From Rhodosorus marinus (Eukaryota > Rhodophyta > Stylonematophyceae > Stylonematales > Stylonemataceae): 64,000 nt of DNA. Within the stretch, counting starts at the first letter, position 1. Each line of letters opens with the position of its first letter. The stretch spans positions 496,001 to 560,000 of the forward strand of contig JAMWBK010000010.1 of NCBI GenBank assembly GCA_029953675.1. Reading direction: 5' to 3'. The notes under the pieces were generated by a model that saw only the letters and a program-made list of their open reading frames with translations, ran no database searches and was not told the origin of the DNA. Both the position numbers and the translations under genes were made by a program. Of the stretch, positions 34,401 through 45,035 are shown in pieces.

Positions 34401-37400
34401 ACATGTTTTCGGACGAGGCCGTGCAGAAGTACGGCACGGAGGAGCACATGCGTCGATTCTTTAGGATGGACACCTGTAAACTCGAGTCTAGGCGGAAGCA
34501 AAAATCAGATCCAGGAAATTGGAACGAGCTTGGCTTCCGAACGTTAAAGAGCGCCTGGGAAGGAGTATCGCTTAAACTGAGAAACTACCCGACGGCGATT
34601 TTACGTGCGGACAGCATTATGCTCAATGGCCTAGTTGGAGTTGGCAAGCAAAACGTTACGAAACCGTTCGTGACACGCACTCGGGTCGGTTTAGGTGTGA
34701 AACTCGCGGCTGACGCACAATTGGTGAGTTGTATCTTCGGGGATTTCCCCAGATTTCTTCTGTACAAGCTGGTCTGAACCAATCGTACTTCTGAATGGTT
34801 GATTACACTTCACGCAGCCGATAACGCCTATGAAGATGTTCATCGATATGGAAATCTCGAGCAGGACTATGCAGGTGTCTTGGAATCAGGCGTACATGGC
34901 GGCATTGATTGATTTCACGAAGAACGTGAACAAATTTGTTGGGGAAGGGAAGGAGATATCCCCAAGGATAATGTCATTCGACATGATGCGCGCAAACCAC
35001 CATGCGAGGATACGATTTAAAGTCTACAAGCTGGTTGCACGGATTGGTGCTGGAATTAGTCCGTATGCTCGAATTGATCATTACTTGGACGTTGCCGCGG
35101 CGCCCCTGGAGCTGAAACTCTCCCGATTCGGCGACCAGGAGTTTCCGCTCATGGTCCAGTTTCGGAATTTGGCGATTACGCCGAGAACGTTTAACAAGGA
35201 TCATCGCAGCAGGATCCACCTGAAATCCGTTTCGGTGAATTTATCGATGACTTACTTCAACCGTAACCCTGACAGAAGCTCACAGGACCACTACCTGCAC
35301 CCGTTTCCAGAGAGAGAAGAGGATATCGTCCTCCCGGCCTACAAGTTTGTTAAGATTGAAAAGACCGTAAGTTACTCAAGAACGCATCGGCGGTGAGCGA
35401 TTTTGTGAATTGTTGTGTCATGCGCGTGCTTAACTGTGAAGCTGTTGGACTTTTTAGATGTCAAAAGATGACTCGTGGCCGCGCAAGTTGGCGGGTGAGA
35501 TGACCCAATGGAAAGCTGAGATCGGCGAAACTCCAGGGTGGGATACATGGCACGAGTGGAGATCGAGGGCTGTGGATGTGGTTTTAACCGCTTCTATTAT
35601 ACAGAAGAGGCACCGAGAACGAAGGTCACGCTCCAACAACACATGGAGTGACCGTACCTCTGACCCGATGCAGCTGACATCGGATGGCATCACTACTCTG
35701 CTCAAGACGGCCAGGATATTCGCTACGGGGGGACCCGCCGTGAAGGCGAACCCTGGGTAAGTCCGACCGAAGATGTCTTCTAGATTTTGTAGCGCTTACT
35801 GCTCGCGCTTCCAATTGCTCACGGCGCACATTCTGCTCCTCTCGCGGCACTATTAGGTGGAAGGAGGACAAGTACATTTACAGACCTATGCCAAAGGAAT
35901 CTCTCGGGGACGTGATGAGGACTGTTAACATAGACGCATCAATTGCGGGAATTCAGATGAAGTTATTGAACAATATACGGCCAGGCAACAGCATGTATGT
36001 AAGAATTGACAACGCCATGTTCAATCAGATATCTGAGAAGTCGCATCTCAGTGTTACCGGCGAGAGGGAGTTAATGAAACGGGCTGCCACAGTTGACAAC
36101 TTGGAAATCCGACAGACTATTCCGGACATGGACATTGGTGGTACTGGCCCAAACGGAGATGATGGATTTTTTGTGTGTGCGGAAGCTCTTGCATTCAACA
36201 CTATACCGGGAAATGCGGACGTGCTCAGAAGCGTGGACGATAGTCTGAAGAGCATCAAAACATTTTCTTCGCCTTTCCGAGGAATCTCAGCTGGGGACGG
36301 CCGTCAAAAGGGCAGGAACATTGAAGAAGCGGAGTCCAAGAACAAGGTAAGCGTGAGGTCGCTGAAATTGTTCATCTCACCGGACCGAAGGGACGCAATA
36401 ATCCATTGGAGAATGGCTCTACGGGAGAAGACTTTTCCCTTGAAAAAACATCTCAGACAGCGTAAGGGGGATACGCGTCCCGTAATGGACAAAGCAGAGC
36501 AACTTCGTCGTCGGGAAAGAGACATTCTCGAGCAAATCAAGAGAACTGGCTCGGATGAAATAAGAACGTTTACTGAGTCCAACGCCACCGAGGGGAAATC
36601 CTCAGAGAGCGAAAACGACTATGATTCGGTCTTGGAGTTCAGGCCTGTCTTTCACATGATCGTTGAGAACACGCAGGCAATGTTCTGCTCACAGGATACA
36701 AAGGGAACCATTGTCCTCCGAACCGCTCCCATGGAGGTTAAATTCAATCGGAAGACCAAAGCTTCTGACATGAGCGAGAATGGCGTTATGGATGAGAGCG
36801 AATGGAACGTGCAAGCCAACAACACAGAGCTATTTTCCCTCACCGAGGATATTATCCGTGACAAGTACGGAGAGCTCTGGGTTCCGGAAGATGAAAACTG
36901 CGACGAGATCAACGAACATACGGTTTTCAGCCCAATGACCGGCGAACCTCTGACTCTAAACATATTGTTCGTCTCACAGCCTTCGTCAGGCAACATGGAG
37001 ACTGAGAGAGTGCGGCCATCCACGTTGTATATCAATGTCCCGAAGTTTTCTCTAGACACAACGTCCGATCAGTTCGTGGTATTCCGCAGAGTTATCGACA
37101 TGCTGAACAAACGGGTGCCGATGGCCACAGATATACAGCACGAACTCGCCGCTCTCCGATACCAACTTTTGAGGAATATCGGGTCCATTGACAAGGACGA
37201 TTTGGATTATCACGCAATGCACCTGAAGACCATTTGCCATCAGATCGAGTATGCTATGGAAACCGGGCAACTGGACTTGGTCAAGTCGCTTCTCAAGAAT
37301 GAGGAGGACATCCAGCACTCTCGAAAGCTTTTCCTTGCGAAATCGAAGGCGTTCAACACTTTTATCCATAAGCAACACTACAAAGACAACCTTGTGAGTA

Positions 37401-38882
37401 CCGGAGACTCCAACGAGATGTACCCAAGCATGTTCTTCTCGTGCTCCTTTGACGTAATTGTGTGGAAGTTGAGGGAGAGTGCAACCCGGGATGAATTGGC
37501 CGAGTTGGAGATTGCGAACCCTGTTTTCAATCGAGTTGCATACGTGGGCCGTGGATCAAGCTTGGAGTTCACCTTCACAAACATCAACGTTGTGAATCGA
37601 ATGCGCGGAGCAATGTACAAGAAGGTTCTCGCCTTGAACAAAGAGGAGTCGGGAGACGGTAGTGATATACTGAGTACGGACAGCAGGAATGTGGCTTTCA
37701 AGTGGTTTCACATGATCGTCGAACCCGTTGGCGAGATCAACGTCTATGACCACTTGACCATCAAGGTTGGTTAAAACTAGTACAGGAATATGTTGATAGT
37801 GAGTTTCGGTGGTTAACGTTAGATGTTTTCCTTTGGTCAACAGTTGGCACCTCTTCGTGCAAACTTATCCACCAAATTGCTGAAAGCCATCAAGGAGTTC
37901 ATTATTCCCCCGTCTCAGCAAGGTGGCGCCATGACGGAAGAGATGAAAGAGTCAAACGAAACTGTATCCGTCACAGGCAGTCCAGCTAATGATTCTTCTC
38001 GGAATGAGTCGGAACTCCAGATTATGCGGTAAGCGACAGCACGTGATTCTCCATTAGGCCATTGTGGTAAGTCGGCATTCTAATCTTGTCAGTCGGATGC
38101 TTTTCGGATTTCCTCGAAAACGACACAGGGCACGAGCAAGAACCAGTAATTTCTTCAAGTACATTTACATTGGAGAAGTCAAGCTTGTCGCATCGCTCAG
38201 GCTCGGTGAAGAGTCGAGAGGCAGAATAGCAGAGTACTTCAGCGCCGTTCAGAATCTGGTTATCAAAGATCACTCTCACATGTACAGCTCAAAACTGTGG
38301 TCATGGGATGATTTCCTAGGGGAAATCCGAAGGCTGCTGTCGAAGTAGGATACTAGCTCGCTCTTCGATTGGTCCGGCCTGCTTTGCTTCTGCCTGCTAA
38401 CCAAAGATACGCCCTCGTATTCGAACAGGCTCAAATCGAGGGCAATCAACCATGTCATTCGGGACAAGTTAAGGGTGGGAATAATGATTCGAGATAGGAT
38501 GCGACTTCAGACACGTGGACGAGCCAAAGTCCAAACTCCTACAAGCAGTTTTGAAGATGACGAGGACAGGACCGTTGTAAGCCTGTCATCGAAGGTTTTC
38601 GAGTCAATGTCAACGGAGCCTCAAGTTACTTTTGGTGACGAATTTGAAAGTTCAATGCTACCCGGGCAGATGTCTATCACATCGGACGAATTTTTCAAGC
38701 AGATGATGTTCTCGGATGCCACACGTACGGAAAGCAAAATCACGTCGGACCCGGAAGAAAATCCAGACAACGGTTCTGAACCGTCGAGTTCGAGGTTCAT
38801 GAGCACATTCCGCGCTAACACCTTTGGCTCCTTATCGAGGAGCTTTGGTAATAGTTCAACTGGGTTGGACTCTGATGGTTGA
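31497..38882 (+). CDS. Bridge-like lipid transfer protein of the BLTP2/Hobbit/SABRE (FMP27) family, 2,208 aa
   Basis: Ten exons are 31497-33060, 33138-33437, 33531-33984, 34063-34723, 34818-35366, 35458-35756, 35857-37765, 37844-38028, 38093-38344 and 38429-38882. They sum to 2,209 codons. A single N-terminal membrane anchor (residues 3-35, Leu/Val-rich, then Arg) precedes a huge beta-rich body with no enzymatic motif. The family's signature mid-region is present: VEVELHDHPLNGFLLRRLPL with a following basic helix, then LKLRNYPTAILRADS. So are a Trp-rich WGDFWIRLRSYLRG segment, a coiled basic helix (about residues 1480-1520) and the late INVYDHLTIKLAPLRANLS segment. These proteins bridge ER-plasma membrane contacts and conduct phospholipids along a hydrophobic groove. 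The C-terminal 150 residues are Ser/acidic and low-complexity. Length matches SABRE and KIAA0100 homologues. Confidence 0.85.
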
Positions 38883-39885
38883 TTGACAATGGCAGCTTCT
38901 TCCCTAGGTCTGTATAAAAATGCTGCAATGGGTACATTGTAGAGTCCTCCCAAGGGACTAATGTAAAACAGAACAGGTCGTTGGACAAGCTTGCAGTCTA
39001 CGGGATCTATCCTGTTTTTCGGGAAGCGATTAGCTGTGACGAACTCCATGTTCCTGGTGTTCTCGATTGGTTTAATTAGTTTAGTCGAGGTGCCGGAAAG
39101 TGGAATTTTGATCCATCCCGTTGGGACATAGTTGGAACCAATGTTCCACATATCAATCCTCCTTGAAAGTGTGAGTCCTACGTCACCGAGCAGTTCAAAT
39201 TTCAAAGCAAAACAACATTCTGACCACCTGAGCACGTGAGTTTAGTGTCAGCCGAACTGAAGTGGAACGCGAGCGAAAAGAAAAAGACGACCGAAATGTG
39301 GCCAAAAAGTGTCGGAGCAATGGCCAATGTTCCTTGAGAAATCTCGTCTGCTTGTCGATTTGATTGCATAATAATACTATAAATACGACCTTGGCAATAA
39401 GTGGGGGAAATAAATACTTCCGCTTGGCCAAAATCTGTCAACGATGCTGACCAATGTTCCTGAGAATGGGGTTGGCCCAGTGCAAATCAAATCTGATGCT
39501 TTGACTATGCCGTTGCGAAGTATGCGAAAACAGCTCCTTCCGCTTGGCCAAAACTTATCAGGAAGTTGACCAATGTTCTCGGGATGACCACCAACTCTGT
39601 TTCGCGCAGAAAGTGCAGAGTTATCTCTTTCCGCGCGGCCAAAACTGGAGCAAAAAACCCGACCAGTGTTCACCAACTCGCGGTTGGTGGTCAGGCTGGT
39701 GTGGCTTTTATCGGCTGCGGGAAAGTGGAGAGATCGGCTTGCTGAGAGAAGCCGTGGAGAGCCTTGGAGCTCAATGACGTCCAAGGAGATGGACAAGGCG
39801 ATTGCGTTTTAGTCCCACTTGCTTGTGAGCTCGTTGAGGGCGAACATTGTAAATGGATTGGTGAGCGGGTTGGAGATGGACAGTG
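38883..39885. other. Intergenic region with tandem repeat
   Basis: The open frames at 38.9-39.8 kb give no recognisable protein. The repeat at 39290-39690 is listed separately. The last 100 bp are probably the leader of the TruB-like gene. Confidence 0.45.
39290..39690. repeat. Degenerate tandem repeat built on GGCCAAAA and GACCAATGTTC
   Basis: TTCCGCTTGGCCAAAA occurs at 39418 and 39538, and as TTCCGCGCGGCCAAAA at 39629. A diverged copy (TGTGGCCAAAA) is near 39297. Each is followed 20-35 bp later by GACCA(A/G)TGTTC or GGCCAATGTTC. Spacing is 120 then 91 bp. CCAAT-containing elements upstream of the TruB-like gene could be regulatory, but the spread of copies looks more like an intergenic repeat. 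Confidence 0.65.
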
Positions 39886-41882
39886 ATGAGTACCAGGAAG
39901 TTAGTGGAAAAGATTCCTCTCCGGAGGGGCATATTTACCCTCCGGACAAGCGCTAACAGGTTGGCGCCGGGGGCTCCTCGGCGAGTCGCCGGAAAATCTC
40001 CGCAAGAGGTTTTCCGGCTTGTTCGGATTACGAAGGATGCTTCGATTGTACCTGTTGATAGCGATGATGCACGGCAGGCGGAGCCGCCATCTGGAAAATT
40101 CAACGTGGGTTCCTTGGAGGCAGATGGTGAAGATCCCACTTCTTGGAGGAATCGGGCCTTACTTGCTCGGACTCGCCGTAAGCTGGCACACTAGGAGTCC
40201 AACGTTCTCTGTGTCGGGTCCTCTGAGCGAAATCTTTTTGTCTGCTTTCTCAAATTAGACTTTTTCCGACCAAGAGGTTTGCTAGTCGTCAGCAAGCCGG
40301 CTGGTCTTCCCAGCGAAGTAATAACTAGGGGAGTCGTATCGTTAGTTGAGCAAATCCCTCGTCCATCCGCGGTTCACGTAGATTATGAAGGACAACCAAC
40401 AGTGAGTGAACTGGTGCTTCAAGCGATTGGGAGGATGAAGACCCATTTGCACGGTCGCATGTTCCTCCGAGCATGGCTTCACCTAAGTACATGAAACATA
40501 TCCTCCGACGAACAGGTAAAGAAAACCCGCATTAAGGTCGGAAAGGGCCTGGGAGAACGGTGTGAAGGCCTGCTGCTGTATGGGTTCGGCGCCGAGAGCA
40601 CTATCGTGGCGCTATCGAGGCACTTCTTTCCGTTGAAATACAGAGTTACCGTATGGCCAACCCTTGATGAACTTAATCCAAATTCGCAAGCGACTGTAGG
40701 GGCTAAACCCGTTGTATGCTGACTTTGCAGTTAACTCTGGGCCTGGAGACGTCGAACTTTGAAGCTAATGGACAATTCCCACGCAATCATGCGTTCGAGC
40801 ACGTCTCTAAGGAGAATTTTCTGCGCGAGCTGGAGCAGGCCATAAATGTACCACATGATCAAATTAGAAAGGTGCGGGACGCAACTCATCACGAGCCATC
40901 CGCTTCAGCTTGACATATGAATTCTACTTTTTCTTTTCTGTAGCTTGCTTCCGTAGGCATCCGAGAGTGGGGAGGAGACCTCCGCAACACCAACGACAAC
41001 GCGGTGAACCTTGGCGGCTCAGATATTGATAAGCTTCTGGCTGTTAGCCCGTCCCAGTCTAACAGGGAGCTGGTTGAGGAGAGGCTCCCAGTAGACGATA
41101 GGAAGGACTTGGATTTCCAACCGGAATGGGGGGCATGGGTCAGTCAGTTCGATGGCAGAGAGCGTTGTTCGCCCCTTGTTTTTCATTTGTCCGGATGAGA
41201 GGCTCATCGAGGCTCGACTGGTTTGTGAATCTTTAGGAAGTTTCGCAGGCAAAAATTGTTCAGTTTGATCCGCCCAATGTGATTGTGGACTTGTCAACAG
41301 TGGGCGATTCATGGCGCCCAATGTTCCACCTGATAGCTCGCCGCTTGGTGAGGCGTGAGATTTCCCCAGCTCGCCGATCTGATTGCGTTGCCACGCTGAC
41401 CTCACTCGTAGAACTCCCGCTTTTCTCCTGTGTACAGGGTACGTACGCGACTATGACCAAGGTTGTGAGGACTGGATACGGACCTTTTCATCTAAGTGAC
41501 GGAGTGAACTTTTCTGGACTACAGAGCCCTGGGGATGTAATGAGATCATCTCCAGGAAATTGCTGCCTGGACTCACTCACTAACATGCGAAGATCTCTTC
41601 CGATTGCAGATTCTGGCCGCTTCTGAAGCGGCGGTTGAGAAGTATTCCAGTGCCTATGGTGACCAAGACAATCACACCTCGTGCTTAGTAAGGCAACGTA
41701 ATATGGAGAGGGAGATGCAAGATCTTTACGCTCGAAAAAAGCAGAGACGGCTGACCAGCAAACTGTCAAGACGGCAGAGCTTCTTGAGAATAGTGGAGGA
41801 AACGAGGAAAGGCCCATACGCCCACCGCCTGAAGCGTTTGACCAGACACGAAACTCTGAAAGGACGGGAATCGTCAATCTAG
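39886..41882 (+). CDS. TruB-family pseudouridine synthase homologue lacking the catalytic Asp, 445 aa
   Basis: Eight exons are 39886-40126, 40259-40401, 40516-40650, 40731-40871, 40944-41138, 41237-41347, 41438-41536 and 41610-41882. They sum to 446 codons. The N-terminus (residues 1-40) is rich in Arg, Thr and Ala and may target an organelle. TruB landmarks follow in order: LLVVSKPAGLPSEVI, a KVGKGLGERCEGLLLYGFG segment, LTLGLETSNFEANG, and a late FHLIARRLGT...RTGYGPFHLSDGV. In TruB/Cbf5 the second landmark reads GG-TLDPLATG-like and carries the catalytic Asp. Here it is about two residues shorter with no Asp. The C-terminal 90 residues are a basic extension (Arg/Lys-rich). It may bind RNA without modifying it, or use another residue (inference). 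Confidence 0.78.
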
Positions 41883-43781
41883 AAGCGCAGTTACCTGCAG
41901 GAAGAGTCGTCACGTTCCGCGAAAGACGCAGGTGGAAGCTGATCGAACGCTGAACTGGAAGCTGATCCTATCCGGATACTGATGGTCTGCAACTATGGTT
42001 CAGTCATGAAGACGAATGCAGATAGTACAATCTGCGCTTGAACTAGTGCAAGATACTACGCAGCTCGGATGCGATTCGAACAGAGACTTGGTGTTGTCCA
42101 AGCCAACGCAATCAGACCACCCACATTTTCTTCAGGAATACAGACTCACTGTGGAATATTATACTTTCGTTATTCATCACCATCCTAGATGTTGCGCAGC
42201 GGTTAGGGCAATTATTGAAATTAAAATTCAAAATACAGGAAATCAAGATTGGGGTAGCGTCGTAGAATATGACTATCCCCACTAATTTGTACTAGCAGAA
42301 AACCAGCGTGTCAACGGCCGCGTATTATTTCTTCAAGAATACATTTCTAATTCAAAACTTGAACCGGATCCTCAAATATTTATTTCTTATTCATAACATC
42401 CATCCTGTCCTGTTCCCAAAGAAACTCCTGCGGCTTTCTTTTTTAATCCCATCTATATATATAATAATAATTCGATCTCTCTCTCTCTACATCAAAAACC
42501 CAGCCGAACGGATCCAAACCCGTTTATATGCCGGTTTGCAGACGCTTTTCGTATTTCCGATAACTTTTCCTGGTATACCCTTTGATATCTCGAACTGAAC
42601 AGAAAAAAAAAAAAAAGGCATCGATCAGAAGGCGGGGAAGTACAGGGCCAAAACCCATCTAAAAACGAGACACCCCCCCTTCCGCCCAAGTCCCTCCACC
42701 CCCTTTTTTTGTTTGGAGGGAACAGTTTTCATTAGCTGATCTCGAAAAGAGTTTGAGTAATTTCTTTAGAGATCCTATCAAAGTATTTGCAAAACGATTT
42801 TCCCCCCCCTCCTCCCCTTCCTACCTCCCTCTCTCTCTCCGCTACCGTTTTTCTTATGGGACGGGGGTGAAGAAGTATTTTGGAGTTATTTTTAGTCAAT
42901 CTTGTATCAACATTTATTTTTTCTTCCGTTTTTTTGTCTACAACCTTGTCCAGATAAAGTACCCGACGATTAACTTTTAGGCGAACACGACCGGATTCCT
43001 GGTTGTCCAAAAGTCGCTTACGGGTATGCAAAAAACAGTTCTGCTGTTGGCAGGTTCCGTTGAAAGGGGTCAACCAATCGGCACCCGTCTCAATGTGCCT
43101 ACCTCAAGGGGTAATCAACACCCAATAGGACAAGATGTTGTACTAAATTACCCCCTTTTACAATGGACGCAAGCAAAAGATAGCTAAAAATATTTTAATA
43201 TATAATGTACCGCTTCCCCTTTCCCCTTCCCCTTACCCCTCAATGTATTCACACTGGATAGAGAACGTTTCTTATAGGGGTAAGCACTCTTGTCCGGTGC
43301 ATTTCTAAGCAATTGAGTTTACCCCTATGCTGAGGAGAGGCTGTCGTTGCGGAAGGAAATCGACGGCACTTTTTACGAATCAGCAAGCTAGATTTTATGA
43401 GGGGGGGTGTCGTGTCACATAAATTTTCTTCAGTAGAGAGGGGGGTAATTTTGTTCGCTTTTCTTGGTGTCTATGTCGTCGAGCTGATCTAGCTTCCATT
43501 TTTAGTTGAAGTTTTTTGGGGGCCTACTAAGGAAACGGGGAGTTTCACGTCACGATTGGAAAGGTGAGACCCCACGAACACTTGAACACTTGGGGTCATT
43601 TATTTTCCGGGAAAGTAGGTTCGAAACGGGTATTTATTTCGATCTATGGGTTTTGGTGGGGCGGGGAGGATAGTGGAGAGGAGGGAAAAGTTTGTGCTGG
43701 TCGTGAGTGTTGGTTTGCGTTTGTACAAGGGCGGGGAGTACTTTTGTGTTTGATTTTGTCTAGTTTTGAGAGAAAACAAAA
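41883..43781. other. Gene-free stretch with low-complexity tracts
   Basis: No exon is recognised. There are A runs at about 42601, C/T-rich tracts at 42795-42850 and CCCCTT-type repeats at about 43212-43240. The last ~200 bp are G/T-rich leader before ATP sulfurylase. Confidence 0.4.
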
Positions 43782-45035
43782 ATGGCGAAGATTCTTCCCC
43801 CTCATGGCGGTTTGGACGAGCCGGTGAACAGGGTTGTTGATACCCTCGGAGATACTGCGGGTATGCCGAAGATCAATGTGGTAGCTGTTGATCAGACATC
43901 TCTGTACAGGATCGCCGATGGCACTCTGTCCCCATTGACAGGCCCAATGGGTAAGGCTGATTACGATCAGGTTTTGAATGAGAAGTCTATTACTCGATCC
44001 GGTGAGAAGTGGGCATGGGCCATCCCCGTACCCCTCCCTGTTACTGACGCGGAAGCAGAATCATTGAAAGCGGGCGAGAAGGCTGCCCTCGAATTCGAAG
44101 GAACGGTATTCGGTGTCATTACGATCGACTCTGTGTACGACTGGGACAAAGCTGAGTTCATTGAGAAGACTTACGGCACAAGCAGGACCGATCATCCGGG
44201 TGCGAGACTGTGGACCGGCGATGAGCGGACAAAGCTGTGCGGTGGTGAGATTAGCCTGTTGGCCTACAGCGATGACCGCGAGTTCAAGGATAGGATTATG
44301 TCCCCAGCTGATACGCGCAAGCTCCTTGCCGAGGAAGGATATGACGCATCCATCGCGTTCCAGACAAGGAACCCGCTCCATCGTGCACACGAGTACGCTC
44401 TCGTTTACGGGGCTGAGAAGGTCCTTAGGGACGAAAAGCCCTCCAAGATTGGTGTATTCCTCAACCCGTTGGTCGGTCAGCTCAAAGGGGATGACGTCCC
44501 GGCTGCCACTAGGATGTTGACATACGAGCGGCTGATTGACGGGCACTACCTGGGTGACGGAGACAAGGACGTAGACTTGTGGAAGAGTTCCGGCCAGGAC
44601 ATCAACCAGCAGACAAAACTCGCGGGACTTGACATGCGAATGTACTATGGAGGTCCGTCCGAAGCAGTTATGCATGCAATTTACAGGCAAAACCTGGGTT
44701 TCACAAAGTTCATCATCGGCCGCAAGCATGCTGACGCTCCGTATGATGACAAGACGGATATCTGGGGAGACTTCGACGCGCAGGAGATCTTCACCAAGCT
44801 CGGAGGAAAGCTCTCTATCGAAACTGTAAACGTGGGCTTTGCAGCATACTTTGAGGAGATTGCTCGCGTCGGTCTCGTCGAGGACAACAAGGGCAAGACC
44901 AAGGTCAGTATTTCTGGAACCAAGGTTCGCACAATTCTGAACAGCGGTGATATGCCCGACTCTCGAATCATGCGTCCATCCACTGCGGAGGTTCTTATCG
45001 AGTACTACAAAAAGAAGAACGCGGCCTCCGCCTAA
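43782..45035 (+). CDS. SAT: ATP sulfurylase (sulfate adenylyltransferase), 417 aa
   Basis: A single exon encodes the enzyme that makes adenosine 5'-phosphosulfate from ATP and sulfate, the first step of sulfate assimilation. The N-terminus is LPPHGG followed by VNRV, the usual bacterial-type Sat start, with no obvious transit peptide; a cytosolic location is likely. The PUA-like domain fills residues 1-165. The catalytic domain has QTRNPLHRAHEYAL near residue 203 (nucleotide-binding QxRNxxHxxH signature) and LNPLVGQLKGDDVP. IIGRKHADAP follows, where the common motif is GRDHAG. The enzyme ends with SGTKVRTIL before residue 400. There is no fused APS kinase domain. Codon choice is more biased than in neighbours, which suggests high expression. 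A 349-codon open frame on the opposite strand is an accident of that codon bias. Confidence 0.95.
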   Translation: MAKILPPHGGLDEPVNRVVDTLGDTAGMPKINVVAVDQTSLYRIADGTLSPLTGPMGKADYDQVLNEKSITRSGEKWAWAIPVPLPVTDAEAESLKAGEKAALEFEGTVFGVITIDSVYDWDKAEFIEKTYGTSRTDHPGARLWTGDERTKLCGGEISLLAYSDDREFKDRIMSPADTRKLLAEEGYDASIAFQTRNPLHRAHEYALVYGAEKVLRDEKPSKIGVFLNPLVGQLKGDDVPAATRMLTYERLIDGHYLGDGDKDVDLWKSSGQDINQQTKLAGLDMRMYYGGPSEAVMHAIYRQNLGFTKFIIGRKHADAPYDDKTDIWGDFDAQEIFTKLGGKLSIETVNVGFAAYFEEIARVGLVEDNKGKTKVSISGTKVRTILNSGDMPDSRIMRPSTAEVLIEYYKKKNAASA

